Positions 54,153 through 64,000 of a stretch of 64,000 nt of DNA are shown here, one piece after another (within the stretch, counting starts at the first letter, position 1; each line of letters starts with the position of its first letter). The stretch is taken from contig NZ_PDOA01000002.1 in assembly GCF_003116135.1 (NCBI RefSeq), positions 248,001 through 312,000 on the forward strand, written 5' to 3'. The notes below the pieces were generated by a model. It was not told where the DNA came from. It was given only the letters and a program-made list of their open reading frames with translations, and searched no databases. Source of the stretch: Teichococcus aestuarii. GTDB lineage: Bacteria > Pseudomonadota > Alphaproteobacteria > Acetobacterales > Acetobacteraceae. The position numbers were made by a program, and so were the translations under genes.

Positions 54153-55064
54153 TCACCCCGGCCGGGGGAGGTCCCAGAGCCGGGCGGCGCCGAACACGCC
54201 GGAGGAATCGCCATGCCGCGCCGGCCGCAGCCGGCATTGCGCCACGTCGCCGAACACATGCGCCGCCATCAGCCGCGGCACCGTCTCGTAGAGGGTGGCG
54301 AGGTTGGAGAGGCCGCCGCCCAGCACCACCACATCGGGGTCGATCAGGTTGGTCACCGCCGCCAGGGCGCGGGCGAGGCGGCTGGCGTGCCGCTCCAGCG
54401 CGGCGCGCGCCGCCGCATCCCCGGCCGCAGCGGCGGCCTCGATGCCGCCGGCATCGCGCTGGCCCTCTCCCTTCCAGTCGACCGCCAGAGCGGGGCCGCA
54501 GAGCAGCGTCTCCAGGCAGCCGCGCTGGCCGCACCAGCAGGCGGGGCCGGGGTGCTCCCCGGGCGCCGCCCAGGGCAGGGGGGTATGGCCCCATTCGCCG
54601 GCCACCCGGTTCAGCCCCTCGATCAGCCGCCCCTCCACCACCAGCCCGCCGCCCACGCCGGTGCCCAGGATGACGGCGAACACCACCCCGAAGCCGGCGC
54701 CCGCGCCATCCGCCGCCTCGCTCAGCGCCAGGCAGTTGGCGTCGTTGGAGAGGCGCACCGGGCGGCCCAGCGCCGCCGCCAGGTCGCGGTCCAGCGGCCG
54801 GCCGTTCAGGCAGCGGGTGTTGGCGTTGCGCACCAGCCCGGTGGCCGGGCTGAGACTGCCGGGGATGCCGACACCGACGCTGGCGCCGCCCTCCTCGCCC
54901 AGCTCCGCCTCCGCCGCCGCCACCAGCCCGGCCAGCAGGCCGAGGATGCCGTCGTAATCCTGCGGCGTGGCGGCGCGTCGGCGCAGCCGCACCGCGCCCG
55001 CCGGGTCGAGCGCCACGATCTCTGTCTTGGTGCCGCCCAGGTCGATGCCGATACGGAATTTCAT
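54153..55064 (-). CDS. ROK family sugar kinase
   Basis: 303 aa from the ATG at 55064. Phosphate loop [13 protein letters not shown]; catalytic Asp in [15 protein letters not shown]; second ATP motif [19 protein letters not shown] zinc site [18 protein letters not shown] (three Cys plus an upstream His in [10 protein letters not shown]). This matches the fructokinase/N-acetylglucosamine kinase (NagK/Mak) branch. The exact sugar is uncertain. It diverges from hisA and precedes kdgD on the same strand. Confidence 0.88.
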   Translation of the reverse strand: MKFRIGIDLGGTKTEIVALDPAGAVRLRRRAATPQDYDGILGLLAGLVAAAEAELGEEGGASVGVGIPGSLSPATGLVRNANTRCLNGRPLDRDLAAALGRPVRLSNDANCLALSEAADGAGAGFGVVFAVILGTGVGGGLVVEGRLIEGLNRVAGEWGHTPLPWAAPGEHPGPACWCGQRGCLETLLCGPALAVDWKGEGQRDAGGIEAAAAAGDAAARAALERHASRLARALAAVTNLIDPDVVVLGGGLSNLATLYETVPRLMAAHVFGDVAQCRLRPARHGDSSGVFGAARLWDLPRPG

Positions 55065-55176
55065 CGCCGCAGGATGCAGCCCCGGCACGCCGCGGCCAAG
55101 AGGCGGCGGCGCTGCTGGACCACCCGGCCGGGCCGGGCTATCCCCGCCGCTCCGCCAGCAGCCTCCGGACCGCGCC

Positions 55177-55899
55177 ATGCCCTTCACGCTCTACCCCGCC
55201 ATCGACCTCAAGGCCGGCCAGGTGGTGCGCCTGAAGCGCGGCGACATGGCGCAGGCCACCATCTACGGCGACCCCGCCACCCAGGCCGCCGCCTTCGACA
55301 AGGCCGGCTTCGGCTGGCTGCACGTGGTGGACCTCGACGGCGCCTTCGCCGGCCGCCCGGCCAATGCCGCGGCGGTGGACGCCATCCTGGCCGCCACCAC
55401 CCGCCCCGTGCAGCTCGGCGGCGGCATCCGCGACATGGCGACGGTGGAGGCCTGGCTGAAGCGCGGCATCGCCCGGATCATCCTCGGCTCGGCGGCGGTG
55501 AAGGACCCGGATTTCGCCCGCGCCGCCTGCCGCGCCTTCCCCGGCCAGGTGGCCGTGGGCATCGACGCGAAGGACGGCATGGTGGCGACCGAGGGCTGGG
55601 CCGAGGTCAGCAGCGTCTCCGCCCTCGACCTCGCCCTGGCCTTCGAGGATGCCGGCGCCGCCGCCATCATCCACACCGACATCGAGCGGGACGGCATGCT
55701 GGGCGGCGTGAACGTGGAGGCCACGGCGGCGCTGGCGGCGCGGCTGTCCACGCCGGTCATCGCCTCGGGCGGCGTGGCGGGGGTGGAGGACATCCTGGCG
55801 CTGCGCGCCGCCGGCGGTGTGGCCGGCACCATCATCGGCCGCGCCCTCTACGATGGGCGGATCACGCCCGAGGCCGCCATCGCCGCCGCGCGGGGCTGA
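55177..55899 (+). CDS. hisA: ProFAR isomerase HisA
   Basis: 240 aa from the ATG at 55177 ([20 protein letters not shown]). The Amadori isomerase TIM barrel of histidine synthesis: catalytic Asp in AIDLKAG and the second Asp in [14 protein letters not shown]. The two phosphate-binding loops are QLGGGIRDM and [12 protein letters not shown]. It sits alone between a ROK kinase and DUF2254, far from hisB/hisH at the window start, and hisF does not follow. Confidence 0.96.
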   Translation: MPFTLYPAIDLKAGQVVRLKRGDMAQATIYGDPATQAAAFDKAGFGWLHVVDLDGAFAGRPANAAAVDAILAATTRPVQLGGGIRDMATVEAWLKRGIARIILGSAAVKDPDFARAACRAFPGQVAVGIDAKDGMVATEGWAEVSSVSALDLALAFEDAGAAAIIHTDIERDGMLGGVNVEATAALAARLSTPVIASGGVAGVEDILALRAAGGVAGTIIGRALYDGRITPEAAIAAARG

Positions 55900-55905
55900 G
55901 GCCGC

Positions 55906-57165
55906 TCAGCCCGGAAGGGGGGCGGGCACCGCCTCCGCCAGCCGGCGCAGCGTCTCCCGCTCCGCCGGGAGCAGGAGGGCCTTGTCGGCCCGCGCCAGGG
56001 CCTCCCGCGCGTGCCGGGCGGCCATGGGGGCGAGGCGCCCATGGCCGGCGCCGGCCAGCATGGCCAGGGTGCGCTGCAGCCGCATCCCCACCTCCAGCAC
56101 GCCCGCGCCGTCGCGCGCCAGCGGGCGGAAGAAATCGTCGAATATCTCCTCGGCCTGCAGGCCGGGCAGGTGCAGGTTGCGGTAGCGGCATTCCTCCGCG
56201 GGCGGGCGGTCCATCGCCACCGCCCATTCCGCCAGCAGCCGGCCGCCGGCATTGATGACGCTGATCGCCGTGCCGGGGTCGTTCACCGCCGGCGACAGGG
56301 CGCGCGAGCCGATCTCGGACAGCACGATCAGCCCGAAGCGCGGGTCCTGGTCGTAGGAGCGCTCCTCGGCCAGGGTGAAGGCGCCGCGCAGGCGCTCCGC
56401 CATCGCGTCGTCGAAGGGCCCGTCGAGCCACAGCAGCGGCCGGCCGGGATGCACATAGGCGCCGGGCCGCACCGCCACATGCGCCGCACCGCCCGCCTCC
56501 TCGGCCAGTTCGGAGAGCAGCCCGGTGTCGATGTACTGCACGTAGCCCCGCCCTTCCGGCTCCACGGCGCGGGCGGCGGGCGGCACCATGACCGGCGGCA
56601 GGCCGCCCAGATGCGGCAGGCGCGCCGCCTCGCGCAGCGCCTCGCGCGCCGCCGTCTCGATGCGGTGGGTGGTCTCCCCCACCCGGCCGAGGCGGGAGAG
56701 GTGCTCCATCCAGCGCACCAGCGTCACCACGATCCAGACGATCACCAGCACCGTCACGGCGAAGAGGATGACGCGCCCGCTCTCGCCATACAGCCCGGTG
56801 CTGAGCGCGACGATGCCCACCACCGCGTAGAGGAAGCTGCCGAGGAAGGTGGAGATGGCGTTCTGCGCCGTCCGGTCCTCGATCAGCAGGCGGGTGGCGC
56901 GCGGCGTGGCGTTGCTGGTGGCGGCCGAGAAGGCCGAGACCATGGTGGTGAGGGAGAAGGTCGTCACCGCCAGCATGCTGCTGGCCAGGATGCCGAGGAT
57001 GTTGTCCACCGCCTCGGCGCCGATGGTGGCGGTGATCTCGTAGGGGATGAAGGGCGCCGCCACGGCGGAGAACAGCGCCGTCACCACCGCCAGCAGGGCG
57101 AAGAAGGCGGCGCGGAACCAGAGCTTCCGTGTCAGCCTGCGCAGCAGCCAGCGCCAGCGGCTCAT
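55906..57165 (-). CDS. DUF2254 family membrane protein
   Basis: 419 aa from the ATG at 57165, with GGAGG 8 bases upstream. Four helices occupy the first 170 residues (FRAAFFALLAVVTALFSAVAAP; LASSMLAVTTFSLTTMVSAF; ISTFLGSFLYAVVGIVALS; VILFAVTVLVIVWIVVTLV). The soluble part contains the family core GRGYVQYIDTGLL, RPGAYVHPGRPLLWLDGP, EERSYDQDPRFGLIVLSEIGSRALSPAVNDPGTA. Function unknown; converges with hisA. Confidence 0.88.
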   Translation of the reverse strand: MSRWRWLLRRLTRKLWFRAAFFALLAVVTALFSAVAAPFIPYEITATIGAEAVDNILGILASSMLAVTTFSLTTMVSAFSAATSNATPRATRLLIEDRTAQNAISTFLGSFLYAVVGIVALSTGLYGESGRVILFAVTVLVIVWIVVTLVRWMEHLSRLGRVGETTHRIETAAREALREAARLPHLGGLPPVMVPPAARAVEPEGRGYVQYIDTGLLSELAEEAGGAAHVAVRPGAYVHPGRPLLWLDGPFDDAMAERLRGAFTLAEERSYDQDPRFGLIVLSEIGSRALSPAVNDPGTAISVINAGGRLLAEWAVAMDRPPAEECRYRNLHLPGLQAEEIFDDFFRPLARDGAGVLEVGMRLQRTLAMLAGAGHGRLAPMAARHAREALARADKALLLPAERETLRRLAEAVPAPLPG

Positions 57166-57253
57166 GCCCGTCCCTCCTGCCATGCTGCCGCCAGGAACCC
57201 GGCGGAAGCGGAGGAGTTGCGCCGGGCCGGCCTGGCCCGGCGCGCTCCCATCC

Positions 57254-58084
57254 TCAGGCCGGGACGCGGGCGCCGCGCACGGCTTCCGACAGCTCGCGCA
57301 CCTGGTCGAGCACCTTGCGCACCGTGTCGGGGCGGGCACGGCCCTTGTCGTCGAGCGACTTCGCCAGCGTGTCGATCAGCGCCGAGGCCACCACCGCGCC
57401 ATCGGCGATCTGCACCGCCTCCGCCGCCTGCTGCGGCGTGCGGACGCCGAAGCCGATGGCGATGGGCAGGTCGGTGTGCCGCCGCACGCGCGGGATGGCC
57501 TCCGCCAGCACGTCGCGCGAGGCGCTGCGCGTGCCGGTGATGCCGGCGATGGCGACGTAGTAGATGAAGCCGCTGGTGCCGGCGAGCACCTTGGGCAGCC
57601 GCGCATCGTCCGTGGTGGGGGCGATGAGGCGGATCAGGTCCAGCCCCTCGGTGGCGGCGTGCGGGGCCAGCGCGTCCGCCTCCTCGGGCGGCATGTCCAC
57701 CACGATCAGGCCATCGACGCCGGAGGCGCCGGCGTCGCGGCAGAAGCGCTCCTCCCCATAGGAGAGGATGGGGTTGAGGTAGCCCATCAGCACGATCGGC
57801 GTCTCGTCATCCTCGCGCCGGAAGTCCCGCACCATGGCGAGCGCGCCGGCCAGCGTGCCGCCGGCCTTCAGCGCCCGCTGGCCGGCCAGCTGCACGGTGG
57901 GGCCGTCGGCCATCGGGTCGGTGAAGGGGACGCCGAGCTCGATCAGGTCCGCCCCGGCGCCGGGCAGGCAGCGCAGCAGCGCCATGCTGGTGGCCGGGTC
58001 CGGGTCGTAGGCCTCGATGAAGGGCATCAGGGCGCCGCGCCCCTCCGCCTTGAGCTGCGCGAAGCGGGCGGCGATGCGGCTCAC
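57254..58084 (-). CDS. trpA: Tryptophan synthase alpha chain
   Basis: 276 aa. It cleaves indole-3-glycerol phosphate to indole, which tunnels to TrpB. Catalytic Glu in [20 protein letters not shown] and Asp in [17 protein letters not shown]; phosphate site in [12 protein letters not shown]. Its ATG overlaps the trpB stop by 4 bases. Standard length. Confidence 0.97.
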   Translation of the reverse strand: MSRIAARFAQLKAEGRGALMPFIEAYDPDPATSMALLRCLPGAGADLIELGVPFTDPMADGPTVQLAGQRALKAGGTLAGALAMVRDFRREDDETPIVLMGYLNPILSYGEERFCRDAGASGVDGLIVVDMPPEEADALAPHAATEGLDLIRLIAPTTDDARLPKVLAGTSGFIYYVAIAGITGTRSASRDVLAEAIPRVRRHTDLPIAIGFGVRTPQQAAEAVQIADGAVVASALIDTLAKSLDDKGRARPDTVRKVLDQVRELSEAVRGARVPA

Positions 58085-59298
58085 AGCGTCACTCCCATGT
58101 GCTTCGCCACGGTGAAGATATCCTTGTCGCCCCGGCCGGAGAGGTTGAGGACAATGATCTTATCCTTGTCCATCGTCGGCGCCAGCTTCATCACATGCGC
58201 CAGGCCATGGGCGGATTCGAGGGCGGGGATGATCCCCTCCAGCTTCGAGCAGAGCTGGAACGCCTCCAGCGCCTCGTCATCGGTGACGCTGACATAGGTG
58301 GCGCGGCCGATCTCGTGCAGCCAGGAATGCTCCGGCCCGATGCCGGGATAGTCCAGCCCCGCCGAGATCGAGTGCGCCTCGGTGATCTGGCCGTGATTGT
58401 CCTGCAGCAGGTAGGTCTTGTTGCCGTGCAGCACGCCCGGGCGCCCGCCGGCGATGGCCGCCGCGTGCTCGCCGCTCTCGAGGCCACGCCCCGCCGCCTC
58501 GACGCCGTAGATCGCCACGCCCTCATCGTCGAGGAAGGGGTGGAACAGCCCCATGGCGGAGGAGCCGCCGCCCACCGCGCAGACCAGCGCGTCCGGCAGC
58601 CGCCCTTCGGCGGCCAGGATCTGCTGGCGCGTCTCCTCGCCGATGACGCACTGGAAGTCCCGCACCATCTGCGGGAAGGGCGCGGGGCCGGCGACGGTGC
58701 CGATGCAGTAGTAGGTGTCCGCCACATTGGCCACCCAGTCCCGCAGCCCCTCGTTCATCGCGTCCTTCAGCGTGCCGGCGCCGGAGGTGACGGGCACCAC
58801 CTCGGCCCCCAGCAGCTTCATGCGGAACACGTTGGGCTGCTGCCGCTCCACGTCGGTCGCGCCCATGTAGACGACGCATTTCAGCCCGAACAGCGCGCAG
58901 GCCGTGGCGGTGGCCACGCCGTGCTGCCCGGCACCCGTCTCGGCGATGATGCGCGGCTTGCCCATCCGCTTGGCCAGCATGATCTGGCCCAGCACGGCGT
59001 TGATCTTGTGCGCGCCGGTGTGGTTCAGCTCCTCGCGCTTGAAGTACACCTTCGCGCCGCCAAGGTGCTCGGTCAGCCGCTCGCACAGCCAGAGCGGGCT
59101 GGGCCGGCCCACATAGTCCTTCAGCAAGCGACGCCACTCCGCCATGAAGGCCGGGTCGTTGCGGGCCTCGTTATAGGCCTGCTCGACCTCCTGGATGACG
59201 GGCATCAGCGTCTCGGCGACATAACGGCCGCCGAACTGACCGAAGCGACCGCGCCCATCCGGGCCCTGACGCAGAGAATTTGGCAGAGGCTTGTTCAC
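58081..59298 (-). CDS. trpB: Tryptophan synthase beta chain
   Basis: 405 aa, PLP enzyme joining indole and serine. PLP Lys98 in [27 protein letters not shown] and the phosphate loop [14 protein letters not shown] are intact; [13 protein letters not shown] is C-terminal. GGAGGG precedes the ATG. A terminator-like element lies between it and trpF, so trpBA probably has its own promoter in the 100-base gap, where an AT-rich TTTAAAACTATGAG stretch is seen. Confidence 0.97.
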   Translation of the reverse strand: MNKPLPNSLRQGPDGRGRFGQFGGRYVAETLMPVIQEVEQAYNEARNDPAFMAEWRRLLKDYVGRPSPLWLCERLTEHLGGAKVYFKREELNHTGAHKINAVLGQIMLAKRMGKPRIIAETGAGQHGVATATACALFGLKCVVYMGATDVERQQPNVFRMKLLGAEVVPVTSGAGTLKDAMNEGLRDWVANVADTYYCIGTVAGPAPFPQMVRDFQCVIGEETRQQILAAEGRLPDALVCAVGGGSSAMGLFHPFLDDEGVAIYGVEAAGRGLESGEHAAAIAGGRPGVLHGNKTYLLQDNHGQITEAHSISAGLDYPGIGPEHSWLHEIGRATYVSVTDDEALEAFQLCSKLEGIIPALESAHGLAHVMKLAPTMDKDKIIVLNLSGRGDKDIFTVAKHMGVTL

Positions 59299-59395
59299 TC
59301 ATCCCTCCAGGCCGCGCATCGTCACGCGTGCGCTGTCATATGGGGCCAGGGCGGACCGCGCCACCCTGGGGCCGGCTCATAGTTTTAAACGAAGC

Positions 59396-59447
59396 GACGG
59401 CCGGGGGAATGAATTCCCCCCGGGCCCCCTTCTTTTTTCTGGCCGTC
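59396..59447 (-). terminator. GAATTC-cored terminator element, copy D, between trpF and trpB
   Basis: The inner hairpin CCGGGGGAAT, loop GA, ATTCCCCC(C)GG is followed by a CTTCTTTTTTCT tract. An outer stem GACGGCC (59396-59402) with GGCCGTC (59441-59447) encloses it and uses the trpF stop region. It would reduce read-through from trpF into trpBA. Confidence 0.7.
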
Positions 59448-60108
59448 AGGCGCCGTGGGCGGCGGCGACGAAGGCCGAGACCAGCACCGGGTCCTTCACG
59501 CCGCGCATCCGCTCCACGCCGGAGGAGACATCCACCGCCGGCGCGCCGGTGGCGCGGATGGCGGCGGCCACGTTCACCGGCGTCAGCCCGCCGGCCAGCA
59601 TCCAGGGGCGCGGGATCTCCCGGCCGGCCAGCAGGGACCAGTCGAAGCTCACCGCGTTGCCGCCGGGCAGCTCGGCGCCGCGCGGCGGCTTGGCATCCAG
59701 CAGGAAGCGGTCCACCGCCGGCGCGTATTCGGCCAGCAGGGCGAGATCCTCCTCCCCGGCGATGCCGAGCGCCTTCATCACCGGCAGGCCGAAGCGCGCG
59801 CGGATGGCGGCGCAGCGCTCCGGGCTCTCCATGCCGTGCAGCTGCAGCAGGCCGAGCGGCGCCTCGGCCAGCACCGCCTCGATCAGCGCGTCCTCGGCAT
59901 CGACCAGCAGGCCGACATTCACCGGGCGTCGCCCGGTGCCGCCGCGCGCCGCCAGCGCCGCCGCCTGCTCCGGCGGGACGGCGCGCGGTGAGGGCGGGTA
60001 GAAGACGAAGCCCACCCACTCCGCCCCGGCATGGCAGGCGGCGTCATAGGCCGCGGCGTCGTTGATGCCGCAGATCTTCACCTGGGGGATGGGGAGCAGG
60101 GCCGGCAT
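59446..60108 (-). CDS. trpF: Phosphoribosylanthranilate isomerase
   Basis: 220 aa from the ATG at 60108, overlapping the pyrF stop by one base (TGATG). Catalytic Cys in PQVKICGINDAAAYD; acid/base Asp in FLLDAKPPRGAELPGG. WMLAGGLTPVNVAAAIRATGAPAVDVSSGVER is the phosphate-binding end. Standard length, TIM barrel, tryptophan synthesis step 3. Confidence 0.96.
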   Translation of the reverse strand: MPALLPIPQVKICGINDAAAYDAACHAGAEWVGFVFYPPSPRAVPPEQAAALAARGGTGRRPVNVGLLVDAEDALIEAVLAEAPLGLLQLHGMESPERCAAIRARFGLPVMKALGIAGEEDLALLAEYAPAVDRFLLDAKPPRGAELPGGNAVSFDWSLLAGREIPRPWMLAGGLTPVNVAAAIRATGAPAVDVSSGVERMRGVKDPVLVSAFVAAAHGA

Positions 60109-60827
60109 CAGCGTGGCAGGCTGGCCGCGATGGCGGCCGCCGCCGCGCCCGGATCCGGCGCACCGGTGATGGGCCGGCCGACCACCAGCCAGTCCGCCCC
60201 CAGCGCCGCTGTCTCCTCCGGCGTGGCGATGCGCGCCTGGTCGCCCCCCGCGCTGCCGGCCGGGCGGATGCCCGGCACCACCAGCAGCGGCGCGTCGCCG
60301 AAGGCATCGCGCAGGCGGCTCACCTCCTGCGGGCTGCACACCAGCCCGTCGGCGCCGGCCTCCAGCGCCAGGCGCGCCAGCCGCAGCACCTGCTGCGCCG
60401 GGCCGCCGGAGACGCCCGTCTCGGCCAGCGCCGCGGCGGTGAAGCTGGTCAGCACCGTGACGGCCAGGATGGCCGGGCGCGCCTCGCCCAGCGCATCCTC
60501 GGCGGCGCGGCGCGCGGCCTCGATCATCGCCGCCCCGCCGCCGCCATGCAGCGTCAGCATCGCCGGCGCCGCGGCGCGGTCGGCGCAGACGGAGCGCACG
60601 GCGCCGGCCACGGTGTTCGGGATGTCGTGGAACTTCAGGTCGAGGAAGACGGGCCGGTGCCGGGCGATGCGCCCCACCACCCCCGGCCCGGCGGCGCAGA
60701 ACAGCTCCAGCCCCACCTTCACCAGCCCGACATGCGGCGCCACCGCCTGGGCCCAGCCCTCGGCCCGCGCCGCGTCCGGCGTGTCCAGCGCGGCGATCAG
60801 GCCGGCCGCGTTCGGCTTCCGCAGCAT
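60108..60827 (-). CDS. pyrF: Orotidine 5'-phosphate decarboxylase
   Basis: 239 aa. Last step of UMP synthesis. The catalytic Lys/Asp tetrad is in [34 protein letters not shown] is the N-terminal Asp strand and [39 protein letters not shown] the phosphate end. It lies two bases after lapA and is fused by overlap to trpF. Confidence 0.96.
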   Translation of the reverse strand: MLRKPNAAGLIAALDTPDAARAEGWAQAVAPHVGLVKVGLELFCAAGPGVVGRIARHRPVFLDLKFHDIPNTVAGAVRSVCADRAAAPAMLTLHGGGGAAMIEAARRAAEDALGEARPAILAVTVLTSFTAAALAETGVSGGPAQQVLRLARLALEAGADGLVCSPQEVSRLRDAFGDAPLLVVPGIRPAGSAGGDQARIATPEETAALGADWLVVGRPITGAPDPGAAAAAIAASLPR

Positions 60828-60829
60828 CG

Positions 60830-61186
60830 TCAGCGGGCGGCCACGGCTGTCGAGGAGGCAGGCGCGGGCAGGGTGGCCTCGAGGCCGGGCACGGCGCCCT
60901 TGGCCTCCTGCTGGCCACGCAGCTCGGCCAGCTCGGCCTCCAGCAGCTGGGCGGCGCGCTGCATCCTGCGGGCGCGGCGGCGGTAGCGCAGCGCGCCGCC
61001 CCAGGCCACCAGCGCGCCGAGCAGGAAGAACAGCGCGGCGGCGCCCAGCATGGCGCCCGCCAGCGGCACCTCCCAGCGCAGGTCGAAGGGCCAGAGCTGC
61101 AGCGACACCGGGTCGGTGTTGGAGATGGTGAACAGGACCAGCAGCAGCAGCAGCAGCGCGGTCAGCAGGAAGCCGAGGATTTTCAT
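60830..61186 (-). CDS. lapA: LapA domain (DUF1049) membrane protein
   Basis: 118 aa. Two membrane helices ([18 protein letters not shown] and [23 protein letters not shown]) with [13 protein letters not shown] between and a coiled-coil-like basic tail [25 protein letters not shown]. That is the LapA/YciS arrangement; in enterobacteria LapA/LapB control LPS synthesis. LapB is not adjacent here. It overlaps ihfB by 4 bases. The symbol reflects domain similarity. Confidence 0.8.
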   Translation of the reverse strand: MKILGFLLTALLLLLLVLFTISNTDPVSLQLWPFDLRWEVPLAGAMLGAAALFFLLGALVAWGGALRYRRRARRMQRAAQLLEAELAELRGQQEAKGAVPGLEATLPAPASSTAVAAR

Positions 61187-61512
61187 GAAGGGGTCACCGT
61201 ACCGCGGGGGCTGCGCTTCGGGGCCTGCAGGGGGCCGCCATTGACACGCTCCCGCAGCTCCTTGCCAGGCTTGAAATAGGGGACGGACTTGCCGGACACT
61301 TCAACCGCTTCCCCGGTGCGGGGGTTGCGGCCGGTGCGCGGGTCGCGCTGCTTGGCGGAGAAGGCGCCGAAGCCGCGCAGCTCGACGCGGTCGCCACGCG
61401 CCAGGGCGTTGGTGATCTCGTCGAAGATGGTGCCGACGATCAGCTCGACATCGGGCTGGCGCAGATGCGGGTTGGCCGCGGCCAATTGCGCGATCAGTTC
61501 GGATTTCGTCAT
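61183..61512 (-). CDS. ihfB: Integration host factor subunit beta
   Basis: 109 aa from the ATG at 61512 ([20 protein letters not shown]). This HU/IHF DNA-bending protein carries the beta-arm [20 protein letters not shown], with the intercalating Pro in GRNPRTG, and [15 protein letters not shown]. The C-terminal 15 residues extend beyond the usual end. The position sppA-ihfB-lapA-pyrF-trpF is the conserved alphaproteobacterial order. Confidence 0.96.
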   Translation of the reverse strand: MTKSELIAQLAAANPHLRQPDVELIVGTIFDEITNALARGDRVELRGFGAFSAKQRDPRTGRNPRTGEAVEVSGKSVPYFKPGKELRERVNGGPLQAPKRSPRGTVTPS

Positions 61513-61609
61513 GGCGCCCCTGTTTCCTGCCGCCGGGTTTCCTGCCGCCGGCCGCGGCCCCTGCCGGGCTGCGCGCCCGTTCCCCCGCCCCTGGCTGCGC
61601 CAGCGCCGG

Positions 61610-62536
61610 TCATCGCGGAAGCTGCCAAACGGCCCGGACGCCGTCAATCGCGCCCCATTCCGAGGCGATGCCCCGCACCAGCGCCCGCAGCGAGAAGCCG
61701 AGCGCCCGCTCGGCCGGGCCGCGCGGGTCGAGGTCGCGCACCGGCAGGCCGGCCGGCAGCTTCGCCTCGGCCTCCAGCCAGGCGCGCGCCTCGGGCTCGC
61801 CGCCGATGGAATCCACCAGCTTCAGCGCTAGCGCCTGCCGGCCGGTGTAGACGCGGCCATCGGCCAGGCGCGCCACCTCCTCCGCCGGCAGGGCGCGCCC
61901 CGCCGCCACCAGGGCCACGAACTGCGCGTGCATGTCCCGCAGCACCGCCTCCAGCGCGGCGCGGCCCTCGGGGCTGAGCGGGCGGAACGGGTTGGGCTCG
62001 CCCTTCAGCGGGCCGGAGGTGAGCATCTCGGCGCGGATGCCGAGGGTGCGCATCAGCTCGCCCACGTCGAAGGACTGCAGGATGACGCCGATCGAGCCGG
62101 TGAGGGTGGACTCGCGGGCGAAGACGCGCTGCGCCGGCATGGCGATCATGTAGCCGGCCGAGGCGGCGGTGCCGCGCATCACCGCCACCAGCGGCTTGCC
62201 GGAGTCGCGGAAGCGGAGCAGCGCGGCGTGCAGCCCCTCGCCCCCCGCCACCGTGCCGCCGGGGCTGTCGATCGACAGGATCATGCCGCGCACCGCCGGG
62301 TCCTTCGCCGCCCGGGCGATGGCCTCGGTCATCTTGCGGTCGTCGGTGATGGTGCCCTCGACCGAGAGGCGCAGCACATGGCCCCGCAGCCCGCCCACGC
62401 CGCCTTCCAGGCCGGGCGCGAAGGCGGCGAACAGCGCCGCCAGCACCGCCAGCACGGCGAGCACCCGCCACAGCGCCAGGCGGCGCTTCAGGCGGCGGCG
62501 GTCCACTAGCAGGTCGTGTTCGAGGGAGGCGCTCAT
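61610..62536 (-). CDS. sppA: Signal peptide peptidase SppA, S49 family
   Basis: 308 aa, short (one protease domain) form. One N-terminal membrane anchor ([17 protein letters not shown]). The catalytic Ser is in [15 protein letters not shown] and the general base Lys in [36 protein letters not shown] is the preceding glycine loop. It degrades leftover signal peptides in the inner membrane. Upstream rpsA, common in other alphaproteobacteria, is replaced here by a catalase. Confidence 0.93.
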   Translation of the reverse strand: MSASLEHDLLVDRRRLKRRLALWRVLAVLAVLAALFAAFAPGLEGGVGGLRGHVLRLSVEGTITDDRKMTEAIARAAKDPAVRGMILSIDSPGGTVAGGEGLHAALLRFRDSGKPLVAVMRGTAASAGYMIAMPAQRVFARESTLTGSIGVILQSFDVGELMRTLGIRAEMLTSGPLKGEPNPFRPLSPEGRAALEAVLRDMHAQFVALVAAGRALPAEEVARLADGRVYTGRQALALKLVDSIGGEPEARAWLEAEAKLPAGLPVRDLDPRGPAERALGFSLRALVRGIASEWGAIDGVRAVWQLPR

Positions 62537-62599
62537 GCTGCCGGCATCAATGCCGGGGCGCGGGGCGGCGGGTCAAGCATGGGAGCGACCGCCCGGGGC

Positions 62600-62626
62600 C
62601 GGGGCGGCGGATTTCCCGCCGCCCCG
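62600..62626 (-). terminator. GC hairpin downstream of the catalase gene
   Basis: An 11-bp perfect stem CGGGGCGGCGG/CCGCCGCCCCG around the loop ATTTC, 16 bases past the catalase stop. There is no T tract, so it may be a Rho-independent terminator of weak type or a 3'-end stabiliser. Confidence 0.5.
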
Positions 62627-62641
62627 CACCTCCGGCCGGCC

Positions 62642-64000
<1,359 letters not shown>

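Noticed and set aside
59299-59395. trp attenuator leader peptide in front of trpB
   Set aside because: A 14-codon minus-strand frame starting at the ATG near 59379 exists, but it has no Trp codon and no ribosome site, so a classical attenuator is not supported. A CCAGGG/CCCTGG hairpin (59346-59369) is present but unexplained.

Overview
The window is a chromosomal segment of a very GC-rich alphaproteobacterium, most likely an Acetobacteraceae of the Roseomonas type. This is inferred from the base composition, the hisB/hisH and hslVU neighbourhoods, the System I cytochrome c maturation genes, the trpF-trpB-trpA block next to pyrF/lapA/ihfB/sppA, and paired kdgD/HpcH sugar-acid genes. No 16S or tRNA gene was found to confirm it. 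Coding density is very high: no gap without a gene reaches 300 bases, and many neighbours overlap by 1-4 bases (ATGA or TGATG junctions). No insertion sequence, prophage, CRISPR array, rRNA or convincing tRNA was seen.

Layout. 1-2128 (minus): hisB, a DUF2628 membrane protein, hisH and a GNAT gene cut by the window edge. 2309-6320 (plus): a PilZ-like protein, the heat-shock protease hslV-hslU and an EcsC-family protein. 6339-7445 (minus): hrcA. 7606-8063: two tiny coupled genes. 8076-11019 (minus): trkA-trkH potassium uptake. 11032-16168: an AGE epimerase, a FAD amine/amino-acid oxidoreductase and a peptide-type ABC binding protein, divergent from an XRE-cupin regulator. 16318-20090: typA and several small conserved or secreted proteins. 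20247-25620 (minus): ccmC-D-E-F-G-H-I for cytochrome c maturation. 25731-33331: YciI, EVE, a Rieske protein, acetyl-CoA synthetase, a LOV blue-light sensor kinase, ketopantoate-reductase-like and aldose-epimerase genes.

33416-50311 is the main accessory region, a surface polysaccharide or glycan locus. In transcription order on the minus strand it holds heparinase-like, Wzz-like, O-antigen-ligase-like, a short PglC-like phosphoglycosyl transferase, a PglE-like aminotransferase broken by a one-base homopolymer insertion, a GT4, a WecB-type 2-epimerase, a second GT4 carrying a 24-bp tandem repeat, a PglF/WbpM-type dehydratase, a WbpA-type dehydrogenase and a WbpE-type aminotransferase. A large SLBB export protein diverges from it. 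Together these suggest two nucleotide-sugar branches: a bacillosamine-like 4-amino-4,6-dideoxy sugar as priming sugar, and a 3-amino uronic acid. A glycan would be started on a lipid carrier by the PglC-like enzyme. The acetyltransferases and a Wzx flippase are not in the window.

50374-64000: a small disordered protein, GNAT, a YdjM-type membrane protein, HpcH-type aldolase, kdgD, a ROK kinase, hisA (over 50 kb from hisB/hisH), DUF2254, trpA, trpB, trpF, pyrF, lapA, ihfB, sppA and the 3' part of a large catalase.

A recurring noncoding theme is a family of about 50-bp terminator-like elements built on a GAATTC-centred hairpin with a CTTCTTTTTTCTG-like tract (12.2, 16.2, 53.1 and 59.4 kb). Other signals outside genes are a 91-nt nested inverted repeat at 16.2 kb and short tandem repeats sitting on gene 3' ends.
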